The translations under genes and the position numbers were made by a program. 64,000 nt of DNA. Source: JACMLD01 sp047602295 (GTDB taxonomy: Bacteria; Bacteroidota; Bacteroidia; Chitinophagales; Chitinophagaceae). The stretch is taken from NCBI GenBank assembly GCA_047602295.1, contig JASGHP010000001.1:1178001-1242000 (forward strand), in the 5' to 3' direction. Positions within the stretch are counted from its first letter, which is position 1. Each line of letters begins with the position of its first letter. This document shows, in pieces, positions 59,075 through 64,000 of this stretch. Under the pieces are notes generated by a model. It searched no databases, was not told the DNA's origin, and saw nothing but the letters and a program-made list of their open reading frames with translations.

Positions 59075-59190
59075 GATAGAACGCAGATTATTATGATTTT
59101 TATGATGGGTATGATGAGATTTGAAAATAAGCCTGATTTGTCGAAGCAAAAGGCTCACAGCTAGCAGCTAATGGCTCATAGCTTCTTCCC
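59075..59190. repeat. TATGAT and AGCTCATAGC word-repeat region
   Basis: Words TATGAT and ATTATGATTT repeat over 59088-59122; then GGCTCACAGCTAGCAGCTAATGGCTCATAGC-like words at 59150-59181. Same style as the AGCT locus at 50.9 kb. Between the FAD oxidase (+) and gene 59191 (-), which converge. Confidence 0.55.
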
Positions 59191-60597
59191 TCACTCGCTC
59201 TTCTTTTTATAATCTTCTGCTACTGCCCTGGAGATATAACCGGAAATCCAGCCAACATAAGCGTATTTGGAGAAATAAAAGCGCTTAACTGGTTGCGTGC
59301 TATTCAATTCTTTCATCAATCCATCTATCCAGATAGCTCCGGCAATCAGAGATTCCTGGTCGTAAGTGTTTTGAGCACGGCTGATGGTTTTGCGTGCATC
59401 CATCATCAAAGCCTCGTTTGTAATATTGGATAGATCTGGCTGAATAGCTTTTGTGTAATTGGTAGACAGCAAACTTCTGAAACGGCGTATATTCTCCTGC
59501 GTTAGTTCTACATAGTTATCGTCTACTTTCTCCGGAAATAAATAGGTAGCAATACACCATACTACACCTCCGCTAAGATAAGTGGCACTCCTGTTTTTAA
59601 GACCAGCTCTTCTGCCCAATTCGTCCCGCACAATTTGAGAAAGGCTGTCCCTCCATAATGCTTCGGCAGACAATTCAAACTCTCTTATGTTAAAAGGTTT
59701 TTTATTCTTCACCATGCTTACAAAACTTTTGGTGCCTACCGGAAAATATACTGCATCAAAAGACTGGGAAGCATCCATGAAATAACCGCCATTGGTTTTA
59801 TTGCTGCCTACATCAATCAGGCTCGTGCTATACCTGCGTTTTGGGGGAACAGTTCCTAGAACAGCTAATTCCGCTTCTTCTGAAGATGTAACTGATTTGA
59901 TAGAAAAATCTGCAGGTACGTTGGCAGGAGTAATTGCTTTAATAAAATCTGCTGCTTTATTTTTCTTATCCAGCTCAGCTTTTAATCCACTGCTGATAAC
60001 AACATAAATTTTATCCTGGGTAATGTTATAACGGCTACGGGCAATGTCAATGAATTTTTTTAACCCATCTGCTGTTTCCTGTTGCGATTGTGGTGTAAGT
60101 GCTGCAGGCTCGGGGTTTACAGAAGAATCTGCTTTCAATATATATTCTACTTCTCCAGCACTATTTAATTGTACGCCCAGTATGCTTAGCTTAACTCCCT
60201 TTGCGCCTATTTCTATACCTGCATATGCCTGCTCTCTGCCTTCTGCACCGTTTAGCATTTGTTCCAATGCTTTTTCACTCAAAGACATTTTCAACTGCCG
60301 GTAAAGTGTAAGCGCTTTATTAAAGTAACGCGATGCATCATCTGCTTTATCCTGGTCTTTGTACAAAAGGCCCAGGTTTTCGTAGGTAGCAGCTTCCCAG
60401 TATTTGTCGCCTTGTTCTGTAATTATCTGTAAACCCTGGCGAAGGTATTTTTCACTCAGTTCATATTGCTGTGCTTCACGCAGCGTATTGCCCAGTTTTA
60501 TATAACGGAGCGCATTATTGATTTTACGATAATCCTGCCCGTGCGTAACTGCCATTGCAAATAGCGCCGTAAAAAACAACAAGATGATCTTTTTCAT
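59191..60597 (-). CDS. Exported TPR protein with Ppx/GppA-type actin fold
   Basis: 468 residues. Signal peptide (1-21, AVTHGQ); TPR-like helices (~25-112, LREAQQYELSEKYLRQGLQ and DDASRYFNKALTLYR); then an actin-fold (ASKHA) domain: AYAGIEIGAKGVKLSIL (phosphate 1), TSSEEAELAVLGTV (~237-250, the Ppx/GppA Glu-Glu motif with its catalytic Glu), STSLIDVGSNKTNGGYF (~257-273, phosphate 2) and YLSGGVVWCIA (~340). Ppx/GppA proteins hydrolyse polyphosphate or pppGpp in the cytoplasm; an exported member with TPRs is unusual. Last gene of a three-gene operon (37-bp gap). Confidence 0.75.
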   Translation of the reverse strand: MKKIILLFFTALFAMAVTHGQDYRKINNALRYIKLGNTLREAQQYELSEKYLRQGLQIITEQGDKYWEAATYENLGLLYKDQDKADDASRYFNKALTLYRQLKMSLSEKALEQMLNGAEGREQAYAGIEIGAKGVKLSILGVQLNSAGEVEYILKADSSVNPEPAALTPQSQQETADGLKKFIDIARSRYNITQDKIYVVISSGLKAELDKKNKAADFIKAITPANVPADFSIKSVTSSEEAELAVLGTVPPKRRYSTSLIDVGSNKTNGGYFMDASQSFDAVYFPVGTKSFVSMVKNKKPFNIREFELSAEALWRDSLSQIVRDELGRRAGLKNRSATYLSGGVVWCIATYLFPEKVDDNYVELTQENIRRFRSLLSTNYTKAIQPDLSNITNEALMMDARKTISRAQNTYDQESLIAGAIWIDGLMKELNSTQPVKRFYFSKYAYVGWISGYISRAVAEDYKKKSE

Positions 60598-60634
60598 ACC
60601 TGCAGGAGCTGGGGTTAAAAAATATAAAACTGTA

Positions 60635-61948
60635 TCAGGGTTTGTGTTTGGTAGAAATAGTAAGCGGTTCTTTCTTATTATCTTTTTTTATGCCAGTGTT
60701 AAATCCATTGGCTGGTGTTCCATCGCTTAAAATATCGTCTTTACCAACATTGCTTTTAACGGCAGTATTGTCTTTTTTCTTTCCTGTAAGAATGCTTGCA
60801 TCGGATTCGTCTGGCACACCGGGCTCAACAACAGCAGGTTTTTTTACAGAGGGAGAGAGAGTTGTATTGCTGATAGCTGTAGTTATTTTCTTTTCTTCAG
60901 ATGGTGGTGCTACAGCATTTGTTACAGGTGTAATTGTTTCGTGTGCAGGAATTTTTTCTTTTGCTGTTTGTGTTTCTGTAGCCGATTGCATCAAACTGCT
61001 ATCTATGGTAGTAATTTTTGTCCAGGGTATAGTAGTTATTTTGCCCGCTACTTTTACATCAATAAATTTTTCCAGCGATTCTTTTACTTCGTTTACGTTA
61101 TCGTCTTTAATAAAACGATAGTTGCTGATGCCCATTTCTGTAAACCATTTGCCCCAGATTTTGGTAAGCAGGCTGTATTCTCCATTCCAATCATCTTTCG
61201 GGTTTACCTGAAGTAATACAACCCGCAAACCCGGAAACTTTTTAGCAACAGGCAAAATGCCATAATCGCCTTCGGTAAATTTTGCTTCCCAATCAGGATA
61301 TTTTTTTAAAAGATTAATGATTTGAGAGCAGGAAGCATAACGATTATTTTGTGATGGCCTTTCTTCCATTTTCTCCAAATCCATATATCCATCTGTAATG
61401 ATGAACAAAGTATTCTGCCCATCTTTTTCCAAATCGTCTGCAAGGTCTTCGTTAAAATATTTCCAGATATCTGCGCCTGAATAGGCAGTGCTGTTGTTGC
61501 CAATAACAGCTTGCTTATAGATCTCTGGTAAAACTTTATTGAATGTTTTTTCAATTTCATCTATCAGTGCAGCTTTCTTGTCTGGCTGCTCTGCGGATAA
61601 ATCTATGCGCAAGCTGCCCACCATATCGTACAAACTCTTGGGGGTTGTTTTCTGTGGCGCAATTAGCACTTTTAATTTATCGTGCAAACCATAATAAAGA
61701 TGCGTTGGATCTTTTACACCCAATTTAGATTTAAAAACACCGTAGATGGAATTGATGACAGCAATATCCTTTGGAACTTGTTGCTGGTTGTTGAATAGAA
61801 TGCGATCGCTTAGATCTAATAAAATAATGTAATTGTCTTTGGGCGGCGCAGGAGTTTCTTTTTTTGCATCCTTCACCGCCTGTTGAAATTCATTACAACT
61901 TCCTAAAAAAAACAAACCTGCCAACAACAGGTATCCGTAACGCCGCAT
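60635..61948 (-). CDS. vWA-like lipoprotein with low-complexity C-terminus
   Basis: 437 residues. Lipobox LFFLGSC (Cys18). Residues ~38-300 form a vWA-like fold: YIILLDLSDR (Asp45, first MIDAS segment, DxS pattern kept but the second Ser replaced), ...STAYSGADIWKYFNEDL, TLFIITDGYMDLEKM (third MIDAS Asp), LRVVLLQVNP. The end (~320-437) is Pro/Lys/Thr-rich. vWA domains bind protein partners through a metal; this one is probably on the outer or inner membrane facing the periplasm. It starts 6 bp after gene 61955 ends, hence coupled translation. Confidence 0.75.
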   Translation of the reverse strand: MRRYGYLLLAGLFFLGSCNEFQQAVKDAKKETPAPPKDNYIILLDLSDRILFNNQQQVPKDIAVINSIYGVFKSKLGVKDPTHLYYGLHDKLKVLIAPQKTTPKSLYDMVGSLRIDLSAEQPDKKAALIDEIEKTFNKVLPEIYKQAVIGNNSTAYSGADIWKYFNEDLADDLEKDGQNTLFIITDGYMDLEKMEERPSQNNRYASCSQIINLLKKYPDWEAKFTEGDYGILPVAKKFPGLRVVLLQVNPKDDWNGEYSLLTKIWGKWFTEMGISNYRFIKDDNVNEVKESLEKFIDVKVAGKITTIPWTKITTIDSSLMQSATETQTAKEKIPAHETITPVTNAVAPPSEEKKITTAISNTTLSPSVKKPAVVEPGVPDESDASILTGKKKDNTAVKSNVGKDDILSDGTPANGFNTGIKKDNKKEPLTISTKHKP

Positions 61949-61954
61949 TTTTTA

Positions 61955-63250
61955 TTATTTAAAATATGATTCCTGGAATTCTTTTAACTCTCTTACGTAA
62001 GCTTCGGTTGATTCATTGATGATCTTGATCTGTTCTTCACCTTTATCACGTCCGTAAAGCGTAGAAAGATATCCATTCCAGCCATCGCGAAAGTAATTGA
62101 TGTTTTTTTCAATGGTATCTACCGGGAGCACCATCCTGTCTTTTTCTTTGCTAAGATTTTCAATACGCTTTGCTATGTGATTGATCTCTGTCTCGTGCAG
62201 CATGCGTTTTTCTTCAAGCTCAAGTATTTCATCCTGCAAACGGCTGATACGCTGATAGCGCAGTTTTATCTGGTTGCGTTTACGCCATTCCATTTGCAGC
62301 AGATAATAAACAGCGCTCCAGATAGCAAATACACCAAAACCAAGGAACAACACCAAATAGAAACGAGAGTCAGCAAATACTGGCACTACCAATGATTTGA
62401 ATTCTTCCCTGTTTGCTTTTATCAATATTTCGTTTACACCTTCATGCACCTGGAAGGCAAGTAATAAATCGCCTACAAAAACCAATATCAGCAAGCCAAT
62501 CACAATTCTTCTAAAGCGAATGCCTTTTTCTGAAAACAAATGAATAGCCGTGCCCAATGCAAAAAAGATAGTAGGGAAAACTATCAGCGGTGGGTAATTG
62601 ATGATGAGATAAATAAGCCTGCGCAGGTTGGGCAGCAACTGTATATTCAGTCGGCCTTCCTGGAAAAGCGACATAGGATCTACACCATTCAACGCAAAGT
62701 CTGCCACGCTCATATAAAAATACAAGAGGTAAAATGACAATGCTATCAATAAAAAGAAAAGGAATAAATAAGTGCCCCAGCTAAAATTGTTGTATTTGTT
62801 GTTATGCGAAGCATGCCTGCTGGTCTCTATTTCATCAACCTGGTTTTTAAGCAGGTTAATTTCTGTTTGCTTAATGGGCACCAGTCCCTTTGTTATGTCG
62901 CGGCTGTTATGAATTTCGTCTGCACGGCTTTTCAGCTCGTAATATTTTTCCAGCAACGAATCTATTTGTTTTTGAATCCTGTTTTTTGTTTCTTCTGTTT
63001 TGGCAACCAGTCGCATAGAATCCTGTTCGGTAAGAATTGATCCACTGCGAATTTTGTTGAGCATGCCTTTGTATGCTTCCACACCACCTTTGTAAGTGCC
63101 GGCCTGCTCCACGCCATATTCACGCAGGTCTTTTACAACCACATTGGAGAGATCCGGTGTGTGGTTTTTTCCTAAGTCTAGTAGTTTTGATTTGCTGTTG
63201 ATGATCACCTTGTGCACAGTTTCTTTATTTGATAAGCCGAAGCCTGTCAA
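61955..63250 (-). CDS. Four-TM coiled-coil membrane protein
   Basis: 431 residues if the TTG at 63250 is used; GTG 63217 or 63208 is also possible, and a perfect -7-like TATATTTG overlaps the TTG codon, arguing for a later start. No Met occurs before ~residue 60. A coiled-coil region (~70-145, TEETKNRIQKQIDSLLEKYYELKSRADEI) precedes four hydrophobic helices (~156-178, ~207-235, ~248-266, ~295-318), and a second coiled coil follows (~325-390, RISRLQDEILELEEKRMLHETEINHIAKRIENL). No family recognised. First gene of the three-gene operon. Confidence 0.7.
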   Translation of the reverse strand: MTGFGLSNKETVHKVIINSKSKLLDLGKNHTPDLSNVVVKDLREYGVEQAGTYKGGVEAYKGMLNKIRSGSILTEQDSMRLVAKTEETKNRIQKQIDSLLEKYYELKSRADEIHNSRDITKGLVPIKQTEINLLKNQVDEIETSRHASHNNKYNNFSWGTYLFLFFLLIALSFYLLYFYMSVADFALNGVDPMSLFQEGRLNIQLLPNLRRLIYLIINYPPLIVFPTIFFALGTAIHLFSEKGIRFRRIVIGLLILVFVGDLLLAFQVHEGVNEILIKANREEFKSLVVPVFADSRFYLVLFLGFGVFAIWSAVYYLLQMEWRKRNQIKLRYQRISRLQDEILELEEKRMLHETEINHIAKRIENLSKEKDRMVLPVDTIEKNINYFRDGWNGYLSTLYGRDKGEEQIKIINESTEAYVRELKEFQESYFK

Positions 63251-63380
63251 ATATAACTAATAGGCAGATGCCGGTATTACAGCCAGATACAGTGTTGATA
63301 AATAAAGTATAAAGTCTATCGTATTTTTACTAAGTACTTTTACCAGCTTTTTAGTCAAATCTTAAACAAAACCATTTCGG

Positions 63381-64000
63381 TTATTCAGCCAGGTGATTGG
63401 CTTTGATATAGGCCGAAATATCTGCAGTAAATTCCTGTGAGCCCTGTCTGTTAAGGTGAAACACATCAGAAAATTTTTCAGGATGATTGTTGAACCTAGG
63501 ATCCAATGAGTAATCAAGAAAGCTGATGTTGGGGTATTGTTTGGCAATATCTATCACCAGCTGTTTTTCAAGCGCTTGGTTATCGAGGTAAAAAGGATCT
63601 TTTAAAATAGTAGGCGAAATAACAACCAGTGTTTTAATATTCAGTCTGGAAGTATTGTCTAAGAATTTTTTATAGTATGCAATGCCTTTTTCGTCGGGCA
63701 CTTCCTTTTTTATTTTTATTCTTTCATAGCGGGCCAGCATTTTACGCTGATAGTCGGTTGTAGTAGCGTCAGTCATTGATCCTTCCAGCGGCAGGTAACC
63801 ATGATCATCTTTTTTTACGCTGTTTGCAAACAGTGCATTGGTAGTTAAGATAAAGATGGAAGAGTTGTACGGATATGTTTTTGAAAAAAGTTTATACCGT
63901 TCAAAAGGGCTCACTTCACTGATATAATTTATCAGTTCCTTGTGTTTTTCATAGTAAGGCAGCAGAATGGTCAGCTTCTCATATTTTGAAGGGTCTTGTG
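63381..64000 (-). CDS. Partial SGNH/GDSL-hydrolase-like protein (runs off the window)
   Basis: The reading frame stays open to the last base, so the N-terminus lies outside the window; at least 206 residues are present. The C-terminal end is DVFHLNRQGSQEFTADISAYI, which contains the Asp-x-x-His pair of the SGNH catalytic site, and TLVVISPTILKDPFYLDNQALEKQLVIDIAKQYPNISFLDYSLDP before it. Such proteins often act with MBOAT O-acyltransferases on surface sugars. The Ser block would lie upstream, outside the window, so activity cannot be judged. Confidence 0.6.
   Translation of the reverse strand, partial: QDPSKYEKLTILLPYYEKHKELINYISEVSPFERYKLFSKTYPYNSSIFILTTNALFANSVKKDDHGYLPLEGSMTDATTTDYQRKMLARYERIKIKKEVPDEKGIAYYKKFLDNTSRLNIKTLVVISPTILKDPFYLDNQALEKQLVIDIAKQYPNISFLDYSLDPRFNNHPEKFSDVFHLNRQGSQEFTADISAYIKANHLAE

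Noticed and set aside
60642..61121. Plus-strand open frame of 159 codons inside the vWA lipoprotein gene
   Set aside because: It lies wholly antisense to the better supported gene, in the low-complexity region where stop codons are scarce.
61955..63250. Zorya- or MotAB-like antiphage motor among the genes at 59-63 kb
   Set aside because: The membrane protein has no recognisable MotA/TolQ motif, there is no MotB-like peptidoglycan-binding partner and no nuclease or helicase nearby.

Overview
The window comes from a Bacteroidota chromosome, most likely a member of the Chitinophagaceae or a close relative. The evidence is SusC/SusD pairs, a type IX secretion system (GldJ, PorU, PorV, a PorP/SprF protein and one cargo with the matching C-terminal signal), bacillithiol synthesis (BshA), and promoters with the Bacteroidota -7 box TAnnTTTG. 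The genus is inference. No rRNA, tRNA, CRISPR array, insertion sequence or phage gene was seen.

Positions 1-30.8 kb form a nutrient-uptake region at the outer membrane. It has a PhnO-like acetyltransferase; SusC/SusD pair 1 with a secreted tyrosine-phosphatase-like protein; two paralogous TonB receptor plus beta-helix lipoprotein pairs (7257-11578 and 14287-18584); a large type IX-secreted DUF3616 protein; a DUF218 protein; a propeller-like protein; SusC/SusD pair 2; and an alkaline-phosphatase-superfamily enzyme on the minus strand.

Six promoters here share one design. Six-base units resembling TTAACA repeat every 11 bp, and the last unit starts exactly 15 nt before a -7 box. They precede 638, a probable ~78-nt small RNA (7095-7172), 7257, 18877, 22283 and the phosphatase at 30777. 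A seventh array of six units lies before 14287 at a different distance. This is the layout bound by PhoB/PhoP-type regulators. Together with the phosphoesterase-like genes it suggests a phosphate-starvation regulon with its own sRNA; that interpretation is inference, the repeats are directly visible.

Positions 31-35.4 kb hold an NitT/TauT-type ABC transporter, a protein made almost entirely of NQxxIxx heptads, a GNAT enzyme and a DUF983 protein. Positions 35.5-48.2 kb are conserved core: murF, gldJ, divergent porU-porV, ispF, dut, a DUF4292 lipoprotein, an EnvC-like LytM factor and bshA. Positions 48.3-59.1 kb hold an M28 peptidase, an RsmI-like methylase, an EI24/CysZ-like membrane protein, a 3-methyladenine glycosylase, a dicarboxylate/glutamate symporter, PorP/SprF, upp, anmK, an NTF2-like protein and an exported FAD oxidase. 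Short word-like intergenic repeats sit at many gene ends here and often overlap stop codons.

Positions 59.2-63.3 kb are a tight three-gene minus-strand operon: a four-TM coiled-coil membrane protein, a vWA-like lipoprotein, and an exported TPR protein fused to a Ppx/GppA-type actin fold. I do not recognise it as a described system. A truncated SGNH-hydrolase-like gene ends the window.
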